Shown one piece after another: positions 1 to 7,199 of a DNA stretch of 25,135 bases. Position numbers and translations under genes: made by a program. The DNA lies in assembly GCA_937958045.1 (NCBI GenBank), contig CALFXL010000009.1, positions 1 through 25,135 of the forward strand, in the 5' to 3' direction. Source of the DNA: an uncultured Opitutaceae bacterium (GTDB lineage: Bacteria > Verrucomicrobiota > Verrucomicrobiia > Opitutales > Opitutaceae). Under the pieces are notes generated by a model, which saw nothing but the letters and a program-made list of their open reading frames with translations, had not been told where the DNA came from and searched no databases. The first letter of the stretch is position 1; each line of letters begins with the position of its first letter.

Positions 1-183
1 GACTCGGTGAAGTTCTGCCACAAGGTCGGCCTCACCTACGTCTCCTGCTCGCCCTTCCGCGTGCCCGTCGCCCGCCTCGCCGCCGCCCAGGCCGCGATCG
101 AGGAAGCGGTCGCCAACGCCAAGAAGGCGTCCGCGAAAAAGCCCGCCGCGAAGAAAGCCGCCAAAGGCAAAAAGAAGAAGTAA
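1..183 (+). CDS. ppdK: Pyruvate,phosphate dikinase, C-terminal end (partial)
   Basis: Only the last 60 codons are present; the gene enters from the left edge in frame 1 and stops with TAA. Residues 10-29 read GLTYVSCSPFRVPVARLAAA, which matches the end of the PEP/pyruvate-binding barrel of pyruvate,phosphate dikinase, including the active-site cysteine region (VSCSP). The enzyme interconverts pyruvate, ATP and phosphate with PEP, AMP and pyrophosphate in the cytoplasm, in glycolysis or gluconeogenesis. The family normally ends soon after the AAAQA segment. Here about 20 more residues follow, almost all lysine and alanine (KKASAKKPAAKKAAK and then a GKKKK end), like histone H1 or HU-type tails. 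Identification rests on the short conserved C-terminus, which is very characteristic. The tail is seen directly; its role is unknown. Confidence 0.9.
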   Translation, partial: DSVKFCHKVGLTYVSCSPFRVPVARLAAAQAAIEEAVANAKKASAKKPAAKKAAKGKKKK

Positions 184-240
184 TCCCGCCGAGCCGCGCA
201 CCTAAAACGCGCAGCCCACGGGAAAACTCCCCCTCCCTTC

Positions 241-273
241 AAAGCCCCGCGCCCAACCAGCGCGGGGCTTTTT
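241..273 (+). terminator. Rho-independent terminator of ppdK
   Basis: A perfect 11-bp stem (AAAGCCCCGCG at 241-251 with CGCGGGGCTTT at 261-271) encloses a 9-nt loop and runs into a T tract ending at 273. It starts 57 nt after the ppdK stop codon, so it ends that transcript and insulates it from the gene at 413. Confidence 0.93.
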
Positions 274-412
274 CGTGCCTCACCCGGAGCGTTGGCTCGA
301 AGGTCGGTCCAATCGCGACGTTCTCGACACGTGGAAAACGCGTGCGCCGTCCACACGTGAGATGTGACTCATAGTCCGTAGCATTTGCTACCAACTCTCG
401 CCAATATGGCGC

Positions 413-802
413 ATGCCTCGCGCCCTGTCTCCTGCTCCTGATCCCGCTGCTGTCTTCGCCATCGCGCTGTCTCTCTGGGAAGCGTGCCACGCGAAAGCCT
501 CGTTCGATCGCTCGATCGATCTGAGTAATGCCCACACCGGCATGGACGGTTTCATACGAGCGATCATGCGCATCGCACAATTGTTTGAATCATGGGCCTG
601 CCAACACATCGACTTCACACAGCTTTCCGACGTTTGGCCCTATCTGCTCCAAGACCGCTTTGCCCAAGAATGCCTCTCCATTCTTTTGCCAAATAACTTG
701 GCGGATTTCGACGAACACGACTGCCGCCGAATCGCGACACGCCTCAATCTCAAGCATCATACCGCCTCAGACTTCCCACCGAAACGCGATGGCAGTTGCT
801 GA
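413..802 (+). CDS. Hypothetical protein, 129 aa
   Basis: I do not recognise a named family. The protein is soluble, mostly helical in appearance, has no signal peptide or membrane segment, and contains several tryptophans and cysteines (WEACH, ESWACQH, DVWPYLLQDRF). The acidic stretch near residues 95-110 (ADFDEHDCRRIATRLNL) looks like part of a structured domain, and codon use is consistent with a real gene, although less GC-rich than the genes further right. The ATG at 413 directly follows a short CGCC-AATAT-GGCG inverted repeat at 399-411. The gene lies 54 nt upstream of the HNH endonuclease gene on the same strand, so the two may be co-transcribed. A link to restriction or its control is only a guess from position. 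Confidence 0.7.
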   Translation: MPRALSPAPDPAAVFAIALSLWEACHAKASFDRSIDLSNAHTGMDGFIRAIMRIAQLFESWACQHIDFTQLSDVWPYLLQDRFAQECLSILLPNNLADFDEHDCRRIATRLNLKHHTASDFPPKRDGSC

Positions 803-856
803 AAGCGACAAAGCTTGTTGTGAGCAGCCCCGCTCCTTTATGTCGCCTCGCCCACA

Positions 857-1804
857 ATGTCTGCCCCGATATCTACGAATCAGGAAATCAGAGCCGCAGC
901 AGGGCTCGCAATTACTCGGCTGATTCAAAAACACGGGACAAACATACTTCCTTGGAGCGTGATCGCTGAAGGCTTTCTGTTCAAAGGAACCAAGGTGCTT
1001 TTCGCGACCAAAGCCAAAGGCATCTTTAAATCAGCACTCCTTACAGATGGTGCTGCTCTTAGTATTAAAGAAGTCCGCCCGTCTCGCGCTGGCAGATCAG
1101 CGCCCTATAACGACAGAGATCTCGAAGACGGCACAGTCATTTACAACCTTCAAAGAGGAGATCCCTTGAGCAAAGCGAACACGTGGCTAACAGAAGCGTG
1201 TCGCCAGCAGCATCCATTGATTTTCTTCCGAGGAGTTAGCGACGCACTATACGAAGTCATCTATCCAGCGTTCATTCTGAATATCGACCCCTCCAAAATG
1301 GAATCACTGGTAAGTTTCGGGGAGAGCAATCTGGGTATAGACGACATCAGCATCGCAGCCGAGGACATGCCCAAAGTCGAAGAGCCCTTAACGAAAGGCT
1401 ATTCAGCTACGATAGGCAAATCTCGCCACCACCAGAAGGCTTTCCGAAATCGAGTGCTTCTCGCATACGGAGTTCGATGCGCCATAACCGGGCTTCCGCT
1501 ACCCCAACTGCTAGAAGCTGCCCACATTGTTCCAGACTCACGAGACGGGGAGGCGTCTGTTCAAAACGGTATAGCAATGTCCTGTCTTCATCATACTGCC
1601 TACGAGCAGAATCTATTGGGAATCGACCCAGATGGATTCATTCACCTCAGCGAGTCCGTACGCGCTACCAAGGATGGTCCGCTTTTCGAACACGGCATTC
1701 TCCGATTCGACGGGCAGCGTATACGTTTTCCGTCCTTTGATGGTCACCACCCCAATCGCGACTTCCTCGCATCCAGATTTGAGCTTTTCACAAAGAGTAA
1801 TTGA
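857..1804 (+). CDS. Putative HNH restriction endonuclease
   Basis: This 315-aa protein has a C-terminal HNH_2-type nuclease domain (about residues 185-260). Visible motifs are C208-A-I-T-G, AAHIVP (H223), QNG (N237) and LHHTAYE (H245/H246), followed by LLGIDPDG, which together form a beta-beta-alpha metal site. The N-terminal half (about 85-145: YNDRDLEDG, QRGDP, PLIFFRGV, PAFI) resembles the domain that precedes HNH in predicted restriction endonucleases of the COG3440 type, proposed to read DNA. The likely job is cutting foreign or modified DNA. No methyltransferase gene is next to it, so a type IV, modification-dependent enzyme or an orphan is more likely than a classical type II system; this is inference. 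Base composition is clearly lower in GC than the carbohydrate and efflux genes, suggesting horizontal gain. There is no obvious Shine-Dalgarno before the ATG. Confidence 0.83.
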   Translation: MSAPISTNQEIRAAAGLAITRLIQKHGTNILPWSVIAEGFLFKGTKVLFATKAKGIFKSALLTDGAALSIKEVRPSRAGRSAPYNDRDLEDGTVIYNLQRGDPLSKANTWLTEACRQQHPLIFFRGVSDALYEVIYPAFILNIDPSKMESLVSFGESNLGIDDISIAAEDMPKVEEPLTKGYSATIGKSRHHQKAFRNRVLLAYGVRCAITGLPLPQLLEAAHIVPDSRDGEASVQNGIAMSCLHHTAYEQNLLGIDPDGFIHLSESVRATKDGPLFEHGILRFDGQRIRFPSFDGHHPNRDFLASRFELFTKSN

Positions 1805-2002
1805 TGCTGACTCCTCCCGTGAACTCACGCGATAGCAGCACTGCCGTTTAGCATTATGACTATGATATCAGCCTCGTTCAAACGCTCGAGCCGCGCCCCG
1901 AATTAAAACTGGCCAGACCTGAAATCAGGCAACGTTTGATAGATATCGAACTCGCCACTGGAGCGTTGGTCGCGCGGATAATACAACGCGGCCGACCGCC
2001 GC

Positions 2003-2599
2003 TCACCCCAACTCCTCCAGCAGCGTCGTGAGGCTTCGTTCCTGCGGGCGCAGTTTGCGGGAGCTCCAGGAAATCCCGATCCACGATCCGACGACCACCA
2101 GCATCATGAAGATCGCCATCGAGAGCGCTTCGTGGGGACGCGTTTTGCCGACCGACTGAAGTTGCCAGATGCACAGCGCCATCGCGGGTACGCAAAGCGC
2201 GAGCAGGGTTTGCAGGATCTTCGCGCGTTGTTGCGCGGCTTGATTGGCGTCGAGCGCCGCGCGCACGGTTTGCTTCACCGAACGCGCGTAATCGCGATGC
2301 TCTCGATGATGCCGCACTTGTCTGCGGATGAACAACGTCGCTCCGATCAACGGCAGCGCGAGCAACACCAGCGCCGCCCACTCCTGCCTGAGTGCAAACG
2401 CGCCGCCTTCGATCAAATGTTTCGCCAGCCCGGCCAGCGGCACGAGCATCAGCGTCATCGCCAGGCCGATGCGCAGATAAAATGCGCGGTGTTGTCGGCG
2501 CAGCGAGGCAACGAACGCTTCGCGTTGTTTCTCGGTTTCTTCGCTCGAGGGCCGGTTGTGCGGCGATTTCCACAGGGTCTTCATGTCATCGTAGCTCAT
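2003..2599 (-). CDS. Four-helix membrane protein, partner of the ECF sigma factor
   Basis: The 198-aa protein has a charged N-terminal segment of about 42 residues, then four predicted membrane helices (roughly 43-60, 74-92, 130-148 and 158-178), with a basic loop around 92-128 (RRQVRHHREHRDYARSVKQ). I do not recognise a named family. Its start codon overlaps the end of the sigma-factor gene by 14 nt and is preceded by GGAG at a good distance, so the two are translationally coupled. By position it could be an anti-sigma factor, with the N-terminal segment facing the cytoplasm. It lacks the HxxxCxxC zinc motif of classical ZAS anti-sigma factors, so this is inference. A weak GCGGC/GCCGC hairpin (1988-2002) follows immediately after the stop and may help end the transcript. 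Confidence 0.82.
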   Translation of the reverse strand: MSYDDMKTLWKSPHNRPSSEETEKQREAFVASLRRQHRAFYLRIGLAMTLMLVPLAGLAKHLIEGGAFALRQEWAALVLLALPLIGATLFIRRQVRHHREHRDYARSVKQTVRAALDANQAAQQRAKILQTLLALCVPAMALCIWQLQSVGKTRPHEALSMAIFMMLVVVGSWIGISWSSRKLRPQERSLTTLLEELG

Positions 2600-3263
2600 G
2601 GGTTTTCTCCTTCAGGGTTAAAATGAGTCGTTGTTTCGCACGTGTGAGCCGCGCGCCGATCGCGCTTTCACTCATGCCGAGCACCTCCGCCATCCCGGCG
2701 TAACTCACGTCGTCCAGATGCATCAGCAGCAGCGAACGATCGATCGGCGGCAGCGCGCGGATCTCCGCATACATCAGCGTCAGCATCTCGCGATCGCGCG
2801 CCGAGCGTTGCGAATCGACGTCTGCGCGCGGGAACGTCGTCGATGGCATCTCCGCCTCAAACGCATCCACGCGGCGCCGGTAGTTCGATTGACCGCGTTT
2901 CCACGTGAGCGCGGTGTTGTACGCCACGCGATAAATGAAGGTCGATGGTTGCGCCGTGCCGCGAAACGCCGGCAAACCCCGCCAAAGCGCGAGCAACATT
3001 TCCTGCATCAGATCGTGCCGGTCCGCGCCTTCCGCAAAGCCGTTCGCCACGTGGTGCAGGACCGCGGCGTGATCTTTCAGCCAGCGGTCGAAAAGCGTGT
3101 GGTGTTCGGCGGCGTCCAAGTGCGAAAAAGGTTCGGCCTGTTGGATGCCGCGACAACCGATTCCTTGCAGACTTCGCGCAAAAAACTTTCCGGCGCTTTC
3201 GGCACACGGCCCTGTACTGTCCCAACTCGTCAGCCTCGCTTTCTCGAATCGGGCCGTAAACAT
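2586..3263 (-). CDS. ECF-type RNA polymerase sigma factor
   Basis: Region 2 is seen at about residues 58-123 (numbered from the ATG at 3263): LFDRWLKDH, the DLMQEMLLALWRGL segment and the FIYRVAYNTAL segment that contacts the -10 element. Region 4 follows at about 165-213, with LPPIDRSLLLMHLDD, YAGMAEVLGMSESAIGARL as the helix-turn-helix, and RAKQRL. This is the two-domain layout of extracytoplasmic-function sigma factors, which direct RNA polymerase to a small regulon in response to envelope or substrate signals. The start is uncertain: the first 50 or so residues do not look like sigma factor, and an ATG at 3263 would sit only 8 nt from the divergent esterase start at 3272. An internal TTG (near 3119) would leave room for promoters. 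It forms an operon with the membrane protein at 2003-2599, and its location suggests control of the divergent sugar operon. Confidence 0.88.
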   Translation of the reverse strand: MFTARFEKARLTSWDSTGPCAESAGKFFARSLQGIGCRGIQQAEPFSHLDAAEHHTLFDRWLKDHAAVLHHVANGFAEGADRHDLMQEMLLALWRGLPAFRGTAQPSTFIYRVAYNTALTWKRGQSNYRRRVDAFEAEMPSTTFPRADVDSQRSARDREMLTLMYAEIRALPPIDRSLLLMHLDDVSYAGMAEVLGMSESAIGARLTRAKQRLILTLKEKTHELR

Positions 3264-3271
3264 CACGCCCC

Positions 3272-4735
3272 ATGCGCTCCAACCCCGCTTTAGTCCTGCG
3301 CGTATGCTTCGCTTCTCTTGTTTGCTCAGCCGCTCCGGGCGCGCTGCCGCTCGCTCACGCGACCGAGGCCGCCATCGCCGATCCTCGCGAGATCCCGGTA
3401 CCGCCGATCATCACCGGACTGCCCGCATTGCCCGGTCCCGGCGAATTGCCTGAGCAAATCGATCTGCCCGATCCGCTCGTCTTTGACGACGGCCATCGCG
3501 TCACGTCGATCGACGAGTGGCCGGCGCGGCGTGAAGAGATCAAAAAGAAACTGCTCTACTATGCCACCGGCTCGATGCCGCCCGCGCCGGGAAATGTGCG
3601 TGGACGCGAACTCGCCGCCGCCACCTTGCTCGACGGACTCGTTCACTACCGCCTCGTTCATCTGAGTTTCGGCCCCGACGAAAAACTCGGATTCGACATC
3701 GCGGTGTTCACGCCGGCTTCGCCCACAGGTCCGCGGCCGACGATCATTTTTCCCACGTTCGATCCCACGCCCGGCTCCGAAAAACTTCCACTGCTCCCGC
3801 GACCGCCCGGCCAGGGAAAAGGCGTCAACGCGCTCCTGCCGGCCAGCGCCTACACACCGCCGGCCGAAAAAAAATCCCCCGCTCCTGCGACCGCCACGAC
3901 CGCGTCCAACGGCGCGCCGCGTCCCGACAAAACGCTGCCATCCGTCGTCGCCGCGTCTCATCGCGCCTTGTTCGAACGCGGTTACGCGCTCGTGCTGTAT
4001 CACTACCAGGACACCGGCGAGGACACGACTCTGCGCTTCGCCGATGGCAGCTGGGCGTTTCGCTCCACGCGTCAGTTTTCCGCTTATCCGAAACACGACT
4101 GGGGTCTCGCGGCCGGTTGGGCTTGGGGCATCTCGCGCGTGATCGATTTTCTCGAGACGCAAGACTTCGCGGACAAGAACCGCTTCATCGCCACCGGCCA
4201 CTCGCGCGTAGGCAAAGCCGTTTTCATCGCCGGCGCGTTCGATGAACGCATCGCGCTCTCCGCGCCCGCCGGCAGTGGCGCGGGCGGCACCGCCGCGTAT
4301 CGATTCACCGGCGCGGGTCGCGGCGGCAAAGAGGGTCTCGATGACATGATGCGCAAATACCCCAACTGGTTTTCGCCCAACCTGCATCCGTTCCGCGGTC
4401 AGACCGACAAGCTGCCTTTCGATCAACACTGGTTCCTCGCGCTCACAGCGCCCCGCGCCTTCATCTCGCTCGAGGGCATCGACGATCAAAACTGCGTGCC
4501 CAACGCCGTGCGCCAGACGATCGCGGGTGCCGCGCCCGTGTATTCACTTTTCAATGACACGTCGCGCGCCGTCGCGCATTACGCGCCGCATCGCCACCGC
4601 TACGACGCGGAAGATTGGGCCGCGTTGCTCGATTTCGCCGATCACATCCTGCTCGGCAAACCCGCCGCCCGCACTTTCAACAACTTTCCGCCCGATCCTG
4701 CGCCCGGCTCTCCGGAAACCCCTGCCGCTCGCTGA
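3272..4735 (+). CDS. Glucuronoyl esterase (CE15 family), exported
   Basis: The 487-aa protein begins with a signal peptide (hydrophobic core about 8-22, likely cleavage after AHA at residue 30). It has the CE15 nucleophile motif GHSRVGK with Ser311, a glutamate in SLEGIDDQN (Glu401), and a histidine cluster near the end (H436, H440, H442) that should supply the catalytic His. YPNWFSPNL, FDQHWFLALTAPR and the final FADHILLGK are also typical. CE15 enzymes cleave the ester between 4-O-methyl-glucuronic acid on xylan and lignin alcohols; some members act on other uronate esters. Residues about 191-224 form a Pro/Ala/Thr/Lys-rich insert within the catalytic domain. The gene heads an operon with the GH28 gene 30 nt downstream, and lies head-to-head with the sigma-factor gene. 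Confidence 0.93.
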   Translation: MRSNPALVLRVCFASLVCSAAPGALPLAHATEAAIADPREIPVPPIITGLPALPGPGELPEQIDLPDPLVFDDGHRVTSIDEWPARREEIKKKLLYYATGSMPPAPGNVRGRELAAATLLDGLVHYRLVHLSFGPDEKLGFDIAVFTPASPTGPRPTIIFPTFDPTPGSEKLPLLPRPPGQGKGVNALLPASAYTPPAEKKSPAPATATTASNGAPRPDKTLPSVVAASHRALFERGYALVLYHYQDTGEDTTLRFADGSWAFRSTRQFSAYPKHDWGLAAGWAWGISRVIDFLETQDFADKNRFIATGHSRVGKAVFIAGAFDERIALSAPAGSGAGGTAAYRFTGAGRGGKEGLDDMMRKYPNWFSPNLHPFRGQTDKLPFDQHWFLALTAPRAFISLEGIDDQNCVPNAVRQTIAGAAPVYSLFNDTSRAVAHYAPHRHRYDAEDWAALLDFADHILLGKPAARTFNNFPPDPAPGSPETPAAR

Positions 4736-4765
4736 TCGCCTCCAACCGCTTCCCCTCATCCCCTC

Positions 4766-6043
4766 ATGTCCCTTCCCCGCTTCCTTCGCCGCTCTCTTCT
4801 GTCGATCCTGTTTATCGCATCCGCCACGCTCGGCATCGCCGCCGGCGCCACGTTTAACGTCCGTGAATTCGGCGCCACGGGCGATGGCGTCACGAAAGAC
4901 ACCGCTGCGTTTCAACGCGCGCTCGATATCTGCGCCGTCTCCGGCGGCGGCGAGGTCTTGGTGCCGGCGGGTCGTTACTTGATCGGCAGCGTGCAAATGG
5001 GCACGCGCACGATTCTGCGTTTGGAAAAAGAGTCCGTCATCGTCGGCAGTCCCGATTTCGACGATTACCCGATGGTCGACGTGCGTTGGGAAGGCCGCTG
5101 GCAACCGGGTCGGCGCGCGCTCATCTACGCCAACAACGCCGATCACATCGGCATCGTCGGCCCCGGCCGCATCGAAGGAAATCCTGCTGTCGCGCGTCCT
5201 CAAAACCCGCGCGGGGTCGTCGTGCTCGAGCCGATCAACTGCGACGATGTTCTCTGGGATGGCTTCACCGTCACCCAAGGCGGAAACTGGGCCACGCATC
5301 CGACGTTCTGCACCAACGTCGTCATCCGCAATATCACCATCCGCGGCGATCGCGATGGCATCGACATCGATTCGTGCAAAAACGTCCTCATCGAGGGCTG
5401 CGACATCGATACGGGCGACGACGCGATCAGCCTCAAATCCGGACGCGGCCTCGATGGCGCGCGCATCGCCAAGCCCGCCGAAGACATCGTCATCCGCAAC
5501 TGCAGGCTTCGCTGTCGTCACTTCGCATCCATCGGCATCGGCAGCGAAACCTCCGCGGGCGTGCGCAATGTCCTCATCGAAAACTGCTCCTTCGACAGCA
5601 AAACGCACGCGATCTACATCAAAACCCGCACCGGTCGCGCCGGCGTCACCGAACAAATCGTCGGTCGCAATCTCGAGGTACTACGCGGGGGATTCCTGCG
5701 CGTGAATCTCACCGTGGGAGGCAACACCAATACTGTGGACGATCCCGTGCCCGGCCCGCTTGGCTATCCGTCCGCCCGCGATCTTCACTTCAGCGATGTC
5801 CGTCTGAAAGACGCCACTTCGATCGTGGATGGCTGGCAAATCTCTCCCGAGAAACCCGTTGAGCGCCTCACCTTGCGCCGTATCCGCGGTTCAACTACAA
5901 AGGGCATCACCCTCGTTCACATGCGCGATGTCGTGCTTGAAGACATCGATGTCGCCGTGGCGCAAACGCCGGCACTCGCCACGCACGATGTCAGCGGCAC
6001 CGGACTCGATGACGCGGCGAATTTCACACCTCCTGCGCGTTGA
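4766..6043 (+). CDS. Exported GH28-family glycoside hydrolase (polygalacturonase-like)
   Basis: The 425-aa protein has a signal peptide (about 1-27) and the pectate-lyase-type start NVREFGATGDGVTKDTAAF, then a right-handed beta-helix. GH28 active-site blocks are visible: DRDGIDID (Asp197, equivalent to NTD), TGDDAISLKSG (Asp218 and Asp219), IGIGSETSAGVRNV and IYIKTRTGRAG. GH28 enzymes hydrolyse alpha-1,4 galacturonan or related rhamnogalacturonan linkages by inversion. Two blocks deviate: the usual GHG before the IGSE block reads RHF, and the usual RIK reads YIK. This points to an exo-acting or otherwise divergent specificity rather than a classical endo-polygalacturonase. It follows the CE15 gene by 30 nt and precedes the DUF6807 lipoprotein by 41 nt, all on one strand, so one operon is likely. 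Confidence 0.92.
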   Translation: MSLPRFLRRSLLSILFIASATLGIAAGATFNVREFGATGDGVTKDTAAFQRALDICAVSGGGEVLVPAGRYLIGSVQMGTRTILRLEKESVIVGSPDFDDYPMVDVRWEGRWQPGRRALIYANNADHIGIVGPGRIEGNPAVARPQNPRGVVVLEPINCDDVLWDGFTVTQGGNWATHPTFCTNVVIRNITIRGDRDGIDIDSCKNVLIEGCDIDTGDDAISLKSGRGLDGARIAKPAEDIVIRNCRLRCRHFASIGIGSETSAGVRNVLIENCSFDSKTHAIYIKTRTGRAGVTEQIVGRNLEVLRGGFLRVNLTVGGNTNTVDDPVPGPLGYPSARDLHFSDVRLKDATSIVDGWQISPEKPVERLTLRRIRGSTTKGITLVHMRDVVLEDIDVAVAQTPALATHDVSGTGLDDAANFTPPAR

Positions 6044-6084
6044 ACCTCGACATCGTCTCCGCCCAATCGCTTTCAAAGCTCCGC

Positions 6085-7101
6085 ATGCATCGTTTCTTTT
6101 TTCCTGCGGCGCGCGCATTCATCGTCGGCGCAGCGGCCTTTGTCGCTTCTTGTGTTCGCGAGCAAACCTCCGAGGTCACGCTCACGCGGCTCGACGATCG
6201 CGTGCGGGTGGAGATCAACGGCGCGCATTTCACCGACTACATTTTTCAAGGCGCGTCCCGCCCGTTTTGTTATCCCATCCTGATGCCGGACGGCGTCTCG
6301 CTTGTTCGCGATTTTCCGATGAAGAAAACCGCCGGCGAGGATGATGATCACCCGCATCAGCGCGCGCTCATGTTCGCTCACGGCAATGCGAACGAAATCG
6401 ATTTTTGGAACGAAGGCACCGCGGGTTCCAAATTCCCCAAAGGCATCACCGCGCACGATGGCATCATCGCGGCGAGCGATGGTGCCGTCGGCGAGCTTCG
6501 CGTGCGCAATCGCTGGCACGCTCCTTCCGGCGAGCTCATCGCCACCGACGAGACCATGCTTCGCTTCCACGGCGATGCGGAGTCGGGCGCCCGTTTTCTC
6601 GATTACGAAGTGACCATTCACGCGCTGCCGGATCGTCCGCTCGTGATGGGTGACATCAAAGAAGGCACCATGGCCATCCGCGTCGCTCAATGGATGACTT
6701 TGCCGCATCGCCACCGTGGTCAGGATATCCCGGGCGCAGGTCATCTGCTCACGGCCGCCGGTCATCGCGACTCCGAGGCTTGGGGCAAACGCGCCGCGTG
6801 GTGCACATACTACGCCGAACACGCCGGCAAGACGTACGGCGTCGCACTCTTCGATCATCCGCAAAATCTTCGTCATCCCACGTGGTGGATGGCCCGCGAC
6901 TACGGTCTGCTCGCGGCCAATCCGTTTGGACGATCGATGTTTGAATCCACGAAAGAAAATCCGCTGCCGCCCGATCTCGGCCGCCACACGATCCCCGCCG
7001 GCGGATCGCTTACGCTGCGTTATCGCTTCTATTTCTATTTCGGCGATCCCGACTCCGCCCAAATCGCTCAACACTACGCGAACTACATCGCCGGCAGTTG
7101 A
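6085..7101 (+). CDS. DUF6807 (PmoA-like) lipoprotein
   Basis: Starting at ATG 6085 gives 338 aa with a lipoprotein signal peptide and lipobox VASC (Cys23), so the mature protein is probably membrane-anchored on the outer face. An in-frame TTG at 6040 would add 15 residues and spoil the signal peptide, so the ATG is preferred. The body shows the features of the PmoA/DUF6807 family: RPFCYPILMPDG, DHPHQRALMFAHG, IDFWNEG, and GVALFDHPQNLRHPTWWMARDYGL near residues 265-290. The family name PmoA is misleading, since these proteins are not methane monooxygenase; they are frequent in polysaccharide-use loci of Verrucomicrobiota, Planctomycetota and Bacteroidota and have no settled reaction. The conserved His/Asp/Trp motifs suggest a sugar-processing enzyme or binding protein. 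It sits between GH28 and a sugar-type symporter. Confidence 0.88.
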   Translation: MHRFFFPAARAFIVGAAAFVASCVREQTSEVTLTRLDDRVRVEINGAHFTDYIFQGASRPFCYPILMPDGVSLVRDFPMKKTAGEDDDHPHQRALMFAHGNANEIDFWNEGTAGSKFPKGITAHDGIIAASDGAVGELRVRNRWHAPSGELIATDETMLRFHGDAESGARFLDYEVTIHALPDRPLVMGDIKEGTMAIRVAQWMTLPHRHRGQDIPGAGHLLTAAGHRDSEAWGKRAAWCTYYAEHAGKTYGVALFDHPQNLRHPTWWMARDYGLLAANPFGRSMFESTKENPLPPDLGRHTIPAGGSLTLRYRFYFYFGDPDSAQIAQHYANYIAGS

Positions 7102-7199
7102 GCCCGCGCGCTCAGCGCCGCACTTCGTACTGTTGGCAAGCGGACAACTTGCGCCCCGCTCCGCTTCGTCCGCCACTCGTCCGCACCTCCACGCGCCCC

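Noticed and set aside
378..411. Two small inverted repeats (GTAGC-ATTT-GCTAC and CGCC-AATAT-GGCG) just before the gene at 413
   Set aside because: Stems of 4-5 bp are too short to call a riboswitch, terminator or operator; expected by chance.
1878..2573. Minus-strand open frame overlapping the membrane-protein gene in another frame
   Set aside because: Arg/Ala-rich shadow; the 198-aa frame at 2003-2599 has four clean hydrophobic helices and a Shine-Dalgarno.
3326..4489. Minus-strand open frame opposite the CE15 gene
   Set aside because: Gly/Arg/Glu-rich with no domain; the plus strand carries the complete CE15 triad.
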